Positions 31,334 to 43,707 of a stretch of DNA of 64,000 nucleotides are shown here, in pieces. The stretch lies in contig JABBOT010000014.1 of the NCBI GenBank assembly GCA_016165875.1, positions 2,615,857 to 2,679,856 on the forward strand, given 5' to 3'. Origin of the DNA: Acanthopleura granulata. Lineage: Eukaryota > Mollusca > Polyplacophora > Chitonida > Chitonidae. The position numbers were made by a program, and so were the translations under genes. The notes beneath the pieces were generated by a model. It was not told the origin of the DNA. It made no database searches and saw only the letters and a program-made list of their open reading frames with translations. The first letter of the stretch is position 1. Each line of letters starts with the position of its first letter.

Positions 31334-33742
31334 ATTGCTAGAATTGTTGAATTATTAGAAGTGTATTAGCACAAACTGACGTTGTACTGTCGTAAGAAGC
31401 ACCATAATATTAAAAGGTGATGCCTTATTATGGCAGCATCATGCCGAAGACGCTAAAGATGACACCCACGCACTCACAATATACTGACACTGGATCGAAT
31501 TGCTTGTACAAAGCCAGAAGAGCACATCAATATACGACAAAAGGACAACGAAGCAAACTTATTATGAGACAGACAACAGTGTGGAGGCGCTATTGATTGA
31601 TTGATTGAGGAATGAATCTATAAACCGATTGATTGATTGAATAATTTTGAGTTATTGAGCGATTCGGCTCGTACAATAACGAAAACAAATACCATTTCTT
31701 ATGATATGAGCAATTGTTTATTGCCGCCTTCATTAATTCATCGGTGTTGGTGAAAAAATCATTACCTATTTGACTTGGTAGTTAATAATTCTATTTTGAC
31801 CCAGGCTCTACCGCTCGGCCATGGTCAGCTTCGGCGTTACATATTTCAATATTCTATTGACTACTGATTCTATTGATTCGATTGACTCGTTCTGTAACTC
31901 ATAAATGTATAGCGTATACGTTGGAGTAACTCGTCAGTTAAAACAATTAGTCTTGGGGCACTTTTTCTTTCATATTTCTTTAAAGACATGCAGAATTATA
32001 AATGCGTAATGAAATATTTCCATTTCCAAGCGCATCTGAAGCGTAAAATCACAATACAGCTGCGACATCCCACAAAGCTTTGATGTCCTCGTACACACAG
32101 GTCACGCATTATGTGAATGAGCCTTGTTGAATGATTGGAAAACTTTGAAGGTCCGACGAACATATCAACCGCCCGATCGACAGCCAGGCGGATAAATGCA
32201 GTGCTTGTGGCATCAAAAACAATAACCCACAAGTTTGCACGATGTCCACACTACTCAGTCATTAAAATGATTTCTTTATGGATTCAGGAACTCTCACAGG
32301 AACGTTCAGGAGATGACGTGTAGGTTTCAGAATGTCGACAGATGTCCACCACGAGATCATGTCGATGCACGTCCGACATTTCTGTCAAGCTGCTAAATAA
32401 CTGCTAATGTTGCTAAGTAGTTGTTTACATATGCAGGCAATCCTTAACAAGACAAGAAAAGGGCCCGGGTGACTACGGCAGAGTAACTCTACCCTCTAAG
32501 TTATTAGTGGGCAGCTTTCTCACATGAACTCACGTCAAAGTCCCAACAACGTGAACAGGGTGCAGCTGTCAGTTACAGCTTCACACTTATCTTGCGCTTA
32601 CTTCAATTGCGAGATAATCACGGTAGACAGTATATGACGTGAACACATACAAATGACATGGCTCGCCTCACATAAATGATACACAATAAAGCAGCCGCGG
32701 ATTGGTTCAACCAACACCAACTGAGTGGTTGGAATAGTCTGAAATATTATTACCTTGATTTAATATTTTAAATTAATTAATTGATATTTTAGGAGTCAGT
32801 CTAGTTGCTCTCTGTGTAGTTATGTCGTTTTGGAAAAAATCAAGGTATTTTGAAAACGGCACATTTATATTCCTAACGGTATTACGATAAATCTGGCGAC
32901 AATAGTGATTTTCCAAATATCCATGTCGGGATGCAAATCAAGCAGCGGAGACCGCCAATCAGAATTCAATGTCGTGCTATGCACGCTGTTGTTGTAACCG
33001 TTACAGGTAGAAAATAGCGATATTTGTAGTTAGCCGTCAGAGACATGTCTGTTTAGCTTTCGATCTGGTCCCATGAATTTCACTTACCTATGTACTACCT
33101 TAACTTCCATGAGAATGTATGTTGCAAAGATAAGAAGTGCACTTAGATAAGGGGTGCTTTCTAAGCGCACTTCATGAAATCCGGATCTCGTTGATTTTTG
33201 TACTTAGCTCTCAGCCCTTTTTTTAACTTAGCTCATTACGATTTTTTCACATAGACCGTAGAAAGTATGGGGCTAACAGGGCTTGGCAGTATCCATCAAT
33301 TATTTGAAAGGGGAGCTAAAAACCCAGATTTCAGATCTGGGGTTTGCTGCAAAAACATTGTTACCTTCTCCATGATTCCCTGTAAGTGTAACTAATGTTG
33401 TTGAGAAGTTCGTCCCGTGCCTATGGTCGTACACTCACATCCAAGAATAAACAGATGTGCCAAGCTGCAGGAAAGAGCACAACATCAGTGTTCTTGTTAG
33501 GGATCTTTATGTTTGTATATAGCATTAAATGTGCGATAAAAACAAATAAATCAATTCACTGACGTGAAACTGATCTAAGTCATAGCACACAGATATGAAA
33601 CTTACCAAAATGACAAGAAGGCAATTCTGTAAGCGTTTTGCTAGTTGGCAATGTGGACATTCAAGCATATTCTGATGCCATCATTCTGTGTAGACAAATA
33701 AAATATACTTTTTTGGATGCAGCGCACTTGGCTAACCCAACC
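31334..33742. other. intergenic DNA, mostly unassigned
   Basis: It contains a weak family-2 SINE fragment (31430-31492, ATGCCGAAGACGCTAAAGATGACACCC) and ATTGATTG-rich runs at 31591-31645. Nothing else was recognised. Confidence 0.5.
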
Positions 33743-33925
33743 AAAGAAGGAGTAGTTTTGTCTTAAAAACCAGATTATAAAGTTACATGAATTGTTTTTC
33801 TTGAAAGAAGGAGTAGTTTTGTCTTAAAAACCAGATTATAAAGTTACATGAATTGTTGCTCTTGAAAGAAGGAGTAGTTTTGTCTTAAAAACCAGATTAT
33901 AAAGTTACATGAATTGTTGCTCTTG
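33743..33925. repeat. 61-bp tandem repeat, three units
   Basis: AAAGAAGGAGTAGTTTTGTC, TTAAAAACCAGATTATAAAG, TTACATGAATTGTTGCTCTTG. Starts at 33743, 33804 and 33865; units are nearly identical, so the array is young. Confidence 0.95.
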
Positions 33926-35518
33926 CAAATGCGCTAAAGTTTAGGAATTAGGCTAATTTTGTTCAGACGAGGCTTCGGGTAATGCATGAGCGGCTCGACA
34001 AGACAGAAATCAGAAATCTTTTAGCCATGAAGATTTCTTCCTTCTGTTATTCATTTGATTGTTACAACGCCACATTCAAGAATCCCCCGCTTAAAGGGAA
34101 AGACTAAACAATAATGAAATTGTGGTGAGTGAAAAGGCCATGAAAAATTCTATCTGAAAATACTTTCACTCAATTTTTTTAGATTTTTTTTCACCAAATC
34201 AAACGCAATCAAATATTTTGACTGTATGGTGGGTTTTATGGACCATACTGATAATGTGATTCTCCAAGGATGTCACACAACTTTTGTGTACACCTTTATA
34301 TTCAGCTCTGAATAAAGTTGTTGTGAAGAGTAATCCTTTAATATTAGCCTGTGTATGGAAACGCTAATATGACATTAAATTTTGGCTTTAGGACTGTAGA
34401 AAAGTTGGCGTGGCGTCACTGGTGAGCCAGGTCTTCAATATGGTCCATAAAACCGAGCGTGGAATGCAAAAATTTGACTGCGTTTACTTTGGTGAAGAAA
34501 AATCTAAAAATGCAATGAAGGTGTTTTCAGGTAAAATTTTTAATTATCATTTCACTCTCCATAACTCCATTTCTGCAGGATCTGTCCCTTTAAATTTATT
34601 GGTGGAGAAAACGCGTAAAGAGCTCGAATAAACCACCGACGACATTTCCCGGGTGTGACGAACATACCATGAACACCATACTGGTCAAAGAGATGTGGTC
34701 TTCAACGATCGAAACGCTGAGCAAATGGCCACAAGAGCGTAGTCCACCGCTTGTCCCAAGGCCCACAAATACCGAAAACATGTTAATCTAGAAATCGCAC
34801 GTTTAAGGCCCCGATCGACTTGTGTTCTCCTTGAACACAGCAACAGTATATTATAAGTACATACATGCCTGGTATTGTGTAAGAAAGAGTGACAAAGGTT
34901 TGGGATTCAGTGGGACTTTGTTGAAAGAATATTGATATAATGTCTCCGAAGCCTACTAAAGTTAGGCATTCTTCATCCAACAAAGTACATGAAGACGGCA
35001 ACAAATTAACGCATAGGTCGAAGTTTGAAAGGCGAAGATTTGAACCTGCGACCTTCCCGGAAGACAAGCTTTGATATTTTGTAAAGCGATACATGTATCC
35101 CTTACACGTTCCAGTTGCGACATGAAACCCAAGCATATCTGTTCCATAATATGGAATTACCTCGGGTTGTTGTGGATCGGGGTTTTTAACGTACGTAACA
35201 ATAAACATACGTGCTAAAACCGACTAATCAATCACCTGACGTGAAATCAATCTCGTCGACAAGAAAAGAGGTAACGGAGTCCACTGAGCTATTTGTGGTG
35301 AATATATTTACATGGTTTGGTTTGAGCAAGGAGCGTGTTCCTAACAAATTTACCGGGTATATAGCCGCCTCTCCGGTTAATCTGACTTTTGCATAGGCCT
35401 GTCTGGTTGCCCTAACTTTTAATCAGAGATATATTGTACTGTCTGAGATAGGCATACGCTAGGGGTCATCTAGTGATTTCAAATGTGTCCGGACCCGATG
35501 TTAATATTTACCTATTCA
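33926..35518. other. intergenic DNA with a possible diverged dispersed repeat
   Basis: Part of 34700-34810 (CACAAGAGCGTAGTCCACCG, TTGTCCCAAGGCCCAC, AATCTAGAAATCGCACG) resembles 54620-54715 in copy C. Open frames here have no family features. Confidence 0.4.
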
Positions 35519-35936
35519 CCTGGTTGGTGTTTTACGCCTTGCTGAAGAATATTTCACTTATGCGACGACGGCCAGCAATTTGTTGGGAGGAAACCAGACA
35601 GAGCCCGGCGGAAACCCACGACCATCTTCAGGTTGCAGGCGGACCTTCCCACATAGGCACGATACTAATATAAAAGACACACGAGTCGCGGGATCGAATC
35701 CTGTCGTGGAGAGCTAATGTAGATTTTTCGCACTCACTGCTTGTGGGTCTGCTTGTACGCAGCCTAACGCTTCAGTGAAGAGCACTGACCTTCCACCGAT
35801 ATGGTGAGCATGTCTGTTCGTCACATACAATCGGAGAGGCGAGCTGGGCTTGAACTCACAGCGACCATATTGGTGAGAAGCTCCTAAGCCATTACGCTGC
35901 ACAAGCGCGCTAGCGCCCTCGGCCGAGGAGGCCACT
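35519..35936 (-). mobile_element. SINE family 1, full length but interrupted
   Basis: The 3' half (35519-35655) and the tRNA-like head (35822-35936, with AACTCACAGCGACCATATTGG and GCGCGCTAGCGCCCTCGGCC) are the two parts of one element. They are separated by about 166 bp of foreign sequence, and CACATA occurs at both edges of the interruption. Confidence 0.8.
35656..35821 (+). mobile_element. sequence inserted in a SINE; tRNA-like box B
   Basis: It contains GTCGCGGGATCGAATCCTGTCGTGG, a tRNA T-arm/box B-like motif, similar to GTCGCGAGTTCGAATTCGGGTC in the element at 63185-63395. CACATA at 35650-35655 and 35822-35827 may be the target-site duplication. The right part (ACTGACCTTCCACC) weakly echoes host SINE sequence, so the exact border is uncertain. 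Confidence 0.55.
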
Positions 35937-36079
35937 GGAATTAATCTGAACACACTGGGTGACTGACGCTGGGTGGCTTGTACCACAGCGTTTCTACAAC
36001 CGGACCAAACTGGTCTCTTAGTTTCACTTTCCACTGCACGTGTTTTACTTGCGTCGATTCGGCTTCGCGAAAGGGGGGT

Positions 36080-36252
36080 TTTATCCCGCACTCAAGAATA
36101 TTTCCCTTATACGACGGCGGCCAGCATTATGGTGGGAGGAAACCGGGAAGAGCCCGGCGGAAATACACGACCATCCGCAGGTTGGTGACAGATCTTCCCA
36201 CCCATGGCCGGAGAGGAAGCCAGCATGAGCTGGACTTGAACTCACAGCGACC
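36080..36252 (-). mobile_element. SINE family 1, left member of an inverted pair
   Basis: CGCACTCAAGAATATTTCCC, CGACGGCGGCCAGCATTATGGTGGGAGGAAACC, then CGGAGAGGAAGCCAGCATGAGCTGGACTTGAACTCACAGCGACC. The box A half of the head is missing. Confidence 0.85.
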
Positions 36253-36269
36253 TCCTCTTCTACCGTTCG

Positions 36270-36416
36270 TGAGAAAGTCGGCCAGCAACCTGCGGATGAT
36301 CGTAGGTTTTCCCCGGGCTCTGGCCGGTTTCCTACTACCACAGTGCTGGCCGCCGTCGTATAAGTGAAATATTCTTGAGTGCGGGTAAAACACCAATCAA
36401 ATAAATAAGTTAATAA
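36270..36416 (+). mobile_element. SINE family 1, right member of an inverted pair
   Basis: GGCCAGCAACCTGCGGATGATCGTAGGTTTTCCCC through TAAGTGAAATATTCTTGAGTGCGGGTAAAACACCAATCAAATAAATAA. It faces the element at 36080-36252 in the opposite orientation. Confidence 0.85.
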
Positions 36417-36671
36417 ATCACCGCGACCGCATTCGTTAATTATTAATCCTATTTTAATCAGAACGAATTGCCTAATTACACCTCAGATAACTAGATCATC
36501 CTGACAATGAAGCAGGGCTAAATTACCGGGTAAGTGTCGATGCAACAGCAAAATAAGAGAGAAATTAAGATAAATGGAAACTATTTATTTAGGTGCAGTC
36601 ATATTGGAACATACGGCAAGAATTCGACGATGTGTGGTTTTGTATAATTCAAGAATAAGAAGAATAAGAGG

Positions 36672-36865
36672 AATATAGCACGGAGAGTTAAACCAGAGCA
36701 GCAGCGAAAGTTTGATAGTTGGCAAATGGTCAAACGTTACCAATGAAATCCGGCCTCTTGTCAGTTTACCTCAGTTAGGGTTATATTCTATGTGCCCATG
36801 TAAGTTTTAAGAACTTATAGCCTGCGCCCCCCTAGCACCATGGCTTAGGACGGATTAGGTAAAAA
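36672..36865 (+). repeat. 190-bp dispersed repeat (family 5), full copy
   Basis: CACGGAGAGTTAAACCAGAGCAGC, GATAGTTGGCAAATGGTCAAACGTTACC, CCGGCCTCTTGTCAGTTTACCTCAG, and the CCCCCCTAGCACCATGGCTTAGGACGGATTAGGTA end. Confidence 0.8.
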
Positions 36866-38460
36866 AATTACAGTGATGTTAAACGCAGTTTATTAGACGT
36901 TACTGATCTAAAATTACTCAAAGTACTGTGTTGTCATAACATTTAACGCATGTATACACAATAACATGAAAACAATACAAAGGGTCCAGGCAAACCAGAG
37001 TTAAGATTTATCACATTCATTTTCCGACTGCAGATTTAAATATGAATTTGGTATAAAAACACACTATTCTTGTCAAAAGCGAAATAATCTTGAGAACACG
37101 AATGCATCAATCTATCAATCAAGAGCGCGTGGTCCACGAGGAACCAAGTTTCTATTCAAAGTACCTAGAAGAATATTACTTTAAACATTACACCACGAGT
37201 ATATAAAATGGACTGTGTAATAATAACATAAATAGATCGTTTTTATGATTCTCTTCGCTGCTTTTGAAAACCTCACTGATTACACTGATTTTGTCTGTCA
37301 CTACCAATGCCAGCCCATCTCAGATATACATAGAAAACCAGTCGTCAGTTCCAAGTCACTGACATTATCATGTGTGTGTAAGTGATTGTCGCTGTATATT
37401 AACGAAGTGTATGCAACGAATACCACTATACAACCATGCAACTGGAGTATGACGGATTTTTTTTGCCGAAAATCGCGTGTTTTCTATAATTACCAGACAA
37501 ATGTTTCAAAATTTATAAATGTTTAATTACTGGCTCTGAGGGACCACTTCCCTACGTCAGAGGCGCCTAACGCCTAACCGCAGTAGATCAAGTGGAAAGA
37601 TTTTGATGGTAATATTTAACCAGATACAAGTAATCACTGCTTTTCATGTGAAAACCCATTGCTCGGTACTCGTCATGAAATACCTGTCTCTAGTGTGAAA
37701 CAACTTGTGACACGGACAGGTGACTATACAGTGCAATGACCCGTTAACTTCCAAGCATTTTCAGATAGCATCTACATTTGACAGATAAAAATTCCATGGA
37801 CCGTGGATAGCTACGATATATGCATGGCCGGGTGTCACGGCCGCCCGCTGTGGTACATGCTGAAAGAGGTAGTGTGTTCGAATCCACTCTGAATGAGATG
37901 AAGCTTTACGTTACGGTAGCAGTTTTTTTTTATTATTGAATAGTGAGGTGTGGTCTGAGCTTTGTTCCCGTGAGTTTTGGTTATGAGTCAACATGATCAA
38001 ACACAAGTACGTAGTAAAATATATATCAAACAAACACAAATTATAGAAACATTTATTATTAATAATGCTGTTTGGTGGTCTCTTCTATTCGTGGATTCAT
38101 GTCTCAACCGATATCGGACGTGTTTCAGTACTGGCATAATGACCACTATTTCCTACCTAGTTAAAGTAAGTCTGTTTCAAGCTGTGTTAAAATAAATTAT
38201 TCTCTGTTAATACGCTGCAGTGCTTATGGCTCTTTACTTTTACGAACATGAACACTTGACTTTATACAACGAGTGGTGTCTTACGGAAAAGAATAAAAGT
38301 GTTACAAAAGGGTAAATTTTCACAGGCTCTTTTTAGTGCGGTTGTGCTCCCCCATAGTATGTGTATATCGATGTAACCCCTGGGAACTTTAAACACAGCT
38401 AAATATTACCTCTGGGATCGGGTGACCACGTTCCCCGCTCTGCATTCCACATTTTGGCGC
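36866..38460. other. intergenic DNA, nothing firm
   Basis: A weak tRNA-like box B (TGTTCGAATCCACTC) near 37875 within GGCCGCCCGCTGTGGTACAT...sequence may be another SINE remnant. Nothing else was recognised. Confidence 0.4.
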
Positions 38461-38461
38461 T

Positions 38462-38640
38462 CTATGTTGCCATCGTCAGAAATATCATATCTGTTGCCAT
38501 CGTCAGAAATATCATATGTGTTGCCGTTGCCATCGTCAGAAATATCATATGTGTTGCCATCGTCAGAAATATCATATCTATTGCCGTCGTTAGGAATTTA
38601 ATATTATGATATTCCTGACGATGACAACATAGCTCGTCGA
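38462..38640. repeat. 27-bp tandem repeat ending in an inverted arm
   Basis: Units of GTTGCCATCGTCAGAAATAT then CATATGT recur about four times. A diverged unit (TTGCCGTCGTTAGGAATTTAA) is followed by the reverse orientation (ATGATATTCCTGACGATGACAAC), giving a hairpin-forming end. Confidence 0.85.
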
Positions 38641-39414
38641 AATATATAATGTCGAAAACATGGCTTCTGTATTTGGAGATGCATTGATTTTGTTTTATTC
38701 AAAACTGATGTGTGGTTGTGCTTCAGTATAAACCTATTTATTTCCAGTTTATTTGCATCGGTTGTAGAATTTCTTGCTGTTAATCACGAAAACAATGAGC
38801 CCTTGTTCGACACATATCAATCCTATACCATACGAAATACCGGAATACGGTGTAAAATACATGCAGGTTTTTTAAACGGCCCCTCATGGTCCAGCTGTGA
38901 GTATATTATTGAGGGCTACTTTGTATAAACTGTCTATTGTTTGTTTTTACAATACTGACCCCAGTTCGAGAGTCAAAATTAAATGGGCGAGGTTAAAAAC
39001 CGTTAGGTCTCAGGGTACCTCTTTGACATAATTGTCTCCTCTACCTTCCTGACTGAAAATTGCCGCTAGGCAACCCTAACAGGGACATTATTTCTTAGCT
39101 GTTCACGTTGAGATATATATTGCAGTGATTTTACCGTTAAATAATGTACTTGATGTCTGCTGATGAATGCTTCACGGCAAGATACTCCAGTTTAATGAGT
39201 GAAAGCTGTATTGGTTTCTAGTTTCTAGATTAAGATAACAGTAAATAGGTATAAAGACATTCCATAGATTTCAGTGGTTGTACTTCTGCAGAGGAAAGAA
39301 CCATCATCCTTCTAATGTACAGTAAAATTTAGTGAAGACAAACTTGACCTATGAACGGAAACTTTAATCTTGTCATTCAGTAAGATAACTTAATCATTTT
39401 CTCATCTCATGCAG
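38641..39414. other. 5' flank of SLC23 copy B
   Basis: No earlier SLC23 exon was seen. Confidence 0.4.
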
Positions 39415-39519
39415 GTTAATTGCACTGTAGAGCAGACGGCCAGCAAAGAGTCATGTGATCTACTTTATTTCGTTCATGATGCACCGCCATGGTATCTGGG
39501 TATTGCCTTAGGGCTTCAG
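39415..39519 (+). pseudogene. SLC23 copy B, exon 1 of those visible
   Basis: It reads VNCTVEQTASKESC and then YFVHDAPPWYLGIALGLQ, the PPWYLxIxLGLQ block before TM1 of SLC23. Acceptor CATGCAG, donor CAG|GTAAAT. It is intact, 105 bp, phase 0. The initiating exon was not seen upstream. Confidence 0.9.
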
Positions 39520-40109
39520 GTAAATCTTTCTCCATTATTTACTAACACAGTCAAGAAATACATGTGTTATTTAATAGACAAAGTGGATGTGAGAAAAGCT
39601 ACCCATGCAAATCATGTTCATGCGATGGTTCTCCAGCAAACCGCAGAACCATTTTCCACTGCCGGTTATAGGACAAAAATTGCTTACATTGCTTCCACTA
39701 TGAGTGGTGTGTGTCGCTTGTATCTCAGTAAGTCAACACCGATCGATATGACAGTACTGGTAACTTTTTGCTTACATGGGAGAGCATTTCATCCAAATTC
39801 TTGACCGTTTGAATTTGTTACACCTTGTTGTGCATCCTTTTGTAGTTGTTTTTGCTTAACACGATTTCAATACGAGTCGATCTTTCTAACAGTATTTGCT
39901 ATATTACATGCTGACCTTTGCTTTAATTTATTTACTATCCCACACAAATTGTCTATACTTAAGAAAACGCCAACCAAGCTGTGTGGAAAATAGACGACCG
40001 TCCAAGACACACAAAACAAATTTCAGTGTTCATTTCCCCTAAATGATCTTAAGTTTCCTAAGTTCTAAGGGCCAATCTGTAATGGTCTTTTTGTCTCCCC
40101 AAACAGCAG

Positions 40110-40259
40110 CATTACTTGACAGCGCTCGGCAGCACTCCGCTCATCCCGCTATTGCTGGCGCCCTGTTTCTGCATGGCGGATGACTACCTAGGTGGAAGCC
40201 AGCTCGTCACCACGAGTTTCTTCGTCTGTGGCCTGTATACCCTGCGTGGATGTGAAGAG
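40110..40259 (+). pseudogene. SLC23 copy B, TM1 exon with deleted end
   Basis: It reads HYLTALGSTPLIPLLLAPCF and then CMADDYLGGSQLVTTSFFV. Copy C ends this exon ISTILQTTIGCR at a GCAG|GTGATT donor. Copy B instead runs CTGTATACCCTGCGTGGATG with about 10 bp fewer and no donor, so the reading frame passes into intron. The acceptor region is CAGCAG. Confidence 0.85.
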
Positions 40260-41181
40260 ATAAAACGGGGATTTGGTGTATGCCTGGATGGTAACGCAAA
40301 CTTAAAATTTAAATAGTCGTAGTAGATGTAAATCTTCAGATCTCTTCTGCCACTCACTCGAGAGTGATTGCAGAGAGATAACCGACGCACACAAACACGT
40401 GGATACTTCACTTTCTTTATTCTCATGCACCAAGGGTACATCTCGCCATGAGCCTTAATGCTTGCACAGGACGTGGTTTGGTGTGATGTATGGTAAAAGA
40501 CTGTAACAAATGAAATGAACGTATAACTGAAGGGTGATAAAACTGGGACAAAGACAAGAACTTGTGGGAGTTGTCTACCCTTAATGGTTTACCTTGACGG
40601 GCCTCGTATGCATGTATTCAGTACGAGTGTGAATAAAATAACTTTCTAGCACATACCTTACTATACCGCTTTCTTCAAAAGGAACTTAATTTTACTGTAA
40701 TGGTTACATAACCTTCATATTAAACACTAAAACAAGCTAACAACACCTTATCAATGAATTACAGTACAGTTACGATTTGATGGTGATGTTGTAAAATGTC
40801 ACAGTTCAAATCATCGACCGCCCATGACTTCTGTATTCAGACGAATTCAAATGCTGCAGTTTAGCACGCGGCATTCTGTGCGGAATTCCCATATCAGTGG
40901 CGTTTACCGGACAAGAACACACCATTATGAACTTTTCCAATACATTAGTGTGTACTCTCATAGAAGAAGTGCATACTTTTCCCGGTTTGAAAAACACTAC
41001 TTTACCGTTTATTCAAAACTGACATAACATTAAAAGTCCTCTGTTCGTTCAGTCTGAAGCATTGTATGATTAACAACGTTTTGGATGGTTTGAAAAATAG
41101 AGATACTCTGATATCGACTGCTAATGGACTTGGATGCTAATGGACTTGGAAGCTAATGGACTTGTATTTCGATTCTATCAG

Positions 41182-41264
41182 ATGGGTGTGGCCTGAATGT
41201 GACGGATGTGCCAGCAGCTGGCAGTGATGACCACAGGTTATTATGGCAGGAGCGAATTGCTGAG
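41182..41264 (+). pseudogene. SLC23 copy B, loop exon
   Basis: It reads GCGLNVTDVPAAGSDDHRLL and then WQERIAE, the extracellular loop before the QGAI segment. Acceptor TCTATCAG, donor GAG|GTAAGT. It is 83 bp, the same as copy C. This exon itself is intact. Confidence 0.8.
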
Positions 41265-41752
41265 GTAAGTAGGTCTAACCAGTTACCGTTTGAGCGAATA
41301 AAGATCCAACCTCCTTCCATTCAGTTTTTCAAATTAATTACAAATCTGCTTTAAACTGTCCTCTATGGGGCCAGTTTTACGTCACATTGACGTGGAGACT
41401 TTTACAAATTTTATGGAGACGATATTATTCGGGTTTCAATTGTAGACACAACGGTTGAGATTATTATGAGGTCAAAATTCGTCACCGTTTACACCATTCA
41501 GGTTGTTTCGAGCAAGTCTTCTCACCATCAACAAACAAGCAGTATTTCCATCAATTCCATGACAGACCACGTATTTTATTGCTGTACATGAGCTTTTATA
41601 ATACATACAATCTGCTTCTCTGAGGGTTTAACCTCTATTCTCCCGTTTACTAGAACAACGCTTTGCCACTGGGTATACCACGTGTGCATTAAATTTTATA
41701 GAATTGAGTCAAAATGAATGAATGTCTCTTACTCACCTTGTTCACTACAAAG

Positions 41753-41849
41753 GTATTACTTGGGATGTACCTGGCCTGGCTGGCCTGTTACATCGTGACC
41801 GTGTCCGGGGCCTTGACCTCTGACCCTGAAGGTTCGGCCTACGAAGCCA
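41753..41849 (+). pseudogene. SLC23 copy B, exon cut by a SINE
   Basis: It reads VLLGMYLAWLACYIVTVSGA, LTSDPEGSAYEARTD and then runs straight into the tRNA-like head of a SINE. The remaining codons of the exon, seen in copy C up to NSTPWFWIPYPG, and the donor are absent on the far side of the SINE. Confidence 0.85.
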
Positions 41850-42106
41850 GGACCGATGGCTCAGTTGGTTAGAGCAGAGTAATGACTCAGAAGCCTCCCA
41901 CCAATGTGGTCGCTGTGAGTTCAAGTCCAGTTCATGCTGGCTTCCTCTCCGGCCGTACGTGGGAAGATCTGCCGGCATCCTGCGGATGGTCGTTGGTTTC
42001 CGCCGGGCTCTACCCGGCTTCCTCCCACCATAATGCTGGCCGCTGTCGTAAAGTTAAATATTCTTGAGTACGGCGTAAAACGCTAATGAGATAAATAAAT
42101 AAACAG
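41850..42106 (+). mobile_element. SINE family 1, full length, inside an SLC23 exon
   Basis: This is the best-formed copy in the window. Box A is ATGGCTCAGTTGGTTAGAGC, box B is GGTCGCTGTGAGTTCAAGTCC, followed by TGCTGGCTTCCTCTCCGGCCGTACGTGGGAAGATC, the GGGCTCTACCCGGCTTCCTCCCACC core and TTGAGTACGGCGTAAAACGC ending (AAATA)n. No clear target duplication was recognised because the downstream exon part is gone. Confidence 0.92.
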
Positions 42107-42747
42107 ATATCCTTTAACAACATGCTTATTTTTTTTCACTTGTACGATGGCAGTCAGCTTTATGGGCGGAGAGAACTATTGACGAATTTGTCCACGTGAC
42201 CTAGAGATATGAATACGTTCTTGTGGAAAATTGGTGGTTTTCTACGAACGTTAATGATTGCACCAAAGGCCACACGAGCGTTGTAGACTGATTTTTATCA
42301 ACCCACAAACGATGAGAGAGGAGGACTCTACAACTAGGGCATTTGCAGCTAATACAATACGCTGTCAGCGTTTTCCAGACTATTGGGAGAAGTAAGTGTG
42401 TCACGACGCATGATGACTTCGTCCACTGTACATGTGTATATTTGTTTTGTAGAAATGTATATCCAAAGGCAGTCTTTCTACATGCGTAGCTTTCGTTGTT
42501 GACCACAGAATATCTGATTAAATAGTTGAGGAATGATAGTACGCTAATACTCGTAAGGAAACATTCCTGAAATTTTTGGATTGGTATTAATCCATACTTC
42601 ACGCTATAGTCAAGAATTGTTCATCTGTGTGATTTGTATCGTTTTTGAAGTGATATAGCATTTTGTTTGGGTCTTGGGGCTCTTTCCTTTAATATAAATA
42701 AATAGGTACATAAATGATCAAAATTTAAAATTCATGGTCCGTTGCAG

Positions 42748-42879
42748 GACAATGGGGCTTTTCGTCCGTCAGCGTTGCCGGAGTTTTCGCCATGTTGGTT
42801 GGAGCTCTGACGTCTATGGTAGAATCGGTTGGAAATTATTACCAATGCGCAAGGTTAACCACCAGAGCACGCAACAGAG
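42748..42879 (+). pseudogene. SLC23 copy B, ESIGDYYACARL-type exon
   Basis: It reads QWGFSSVSVAGVFAMLVGAL, TSMVESVGNYYQCARLTTRA and RNRG. It holds the SLC23 motif hESIGDYYACARL (here ESVGNYYQCARL), whose Glu belongs to the substrate site in the family. Acceptor GTTGCAG, donor AGAG|GTATGT, 132 bp. The usual D before YY is N. Copy C lacks this exon. Confidence 0.9.
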
Positions 42880-43707
42880 GTATGTGTAAAGCTTGAAAGC
42901 TTTTCAAAGTGTGTTTGAAAAAGTTGATTTTGGAAAACTTATATTCTTTTTGCGACAGTGTGTCCTTGTTAGTTGATTGGCTGATTATATAAATTCGAAT
43001 TTTGGTGTATATTGTTAACTGTCACTGCGACTCGCTCTGATCCTCTCGTTTCGCTGGGCGCTCCCTGAGATGTGAGACTTGCGGACAGGAGAGCAGGCGG
43101 GGAAGCTATACAATAAATTGTCGTGTTTATTGAGTTCTTAGAAGGTAAAAAATGTATATTAATTTAAACATGAAAATTATATTTAAGCAAGTTTGAAATA
43201 CGTGTAACATTTAACGAATATAAAATAATCATCAAAGATAAAATATCTACAACAATTACATTAAATTCTCTCCCGCACAAGTTTCGGATACAACAATACT
43301 ATATATATGGGTGGAATGTCATCCCAATTTCATATGTTAACAGTCCAACGTTGAGGAGACTGGCAGAAGAATTGGTACATTTGTGCGCAAGCCATTCACA
43401 CGAATTTAAACAAATCAGAGTGCACTTAGATCACGCACATGTTCTTGTATTCAAAACTTTTTAAGGCGAAGAGTAACCCCATTCCATGATGGCTACAAGT
43501 CGTCAATTTGGTATCTACGACGACATCATAGACATCTTACTCGTTCAGCAGGTAAAGAGTCTCTTCTCTTGTGGTAAGGTGTGTTAGTTCCCAAATAAAG
43601 GCCGTTAGTTTAGCTGACTCATTATTAAGTTAATAATTTCAGGTGTATAGTTATTCAGCGTTAAACGCCAAGAAATCAAGAAATCAATTAATCAATGTAT
43701 CCTGCAA

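Noticed and set aside
35714..36396. Several frames of 60-130 codons on both strands
   Set aside because: All lie in SINE family-1 sequence, and the same peptides recur at every SINE copy.
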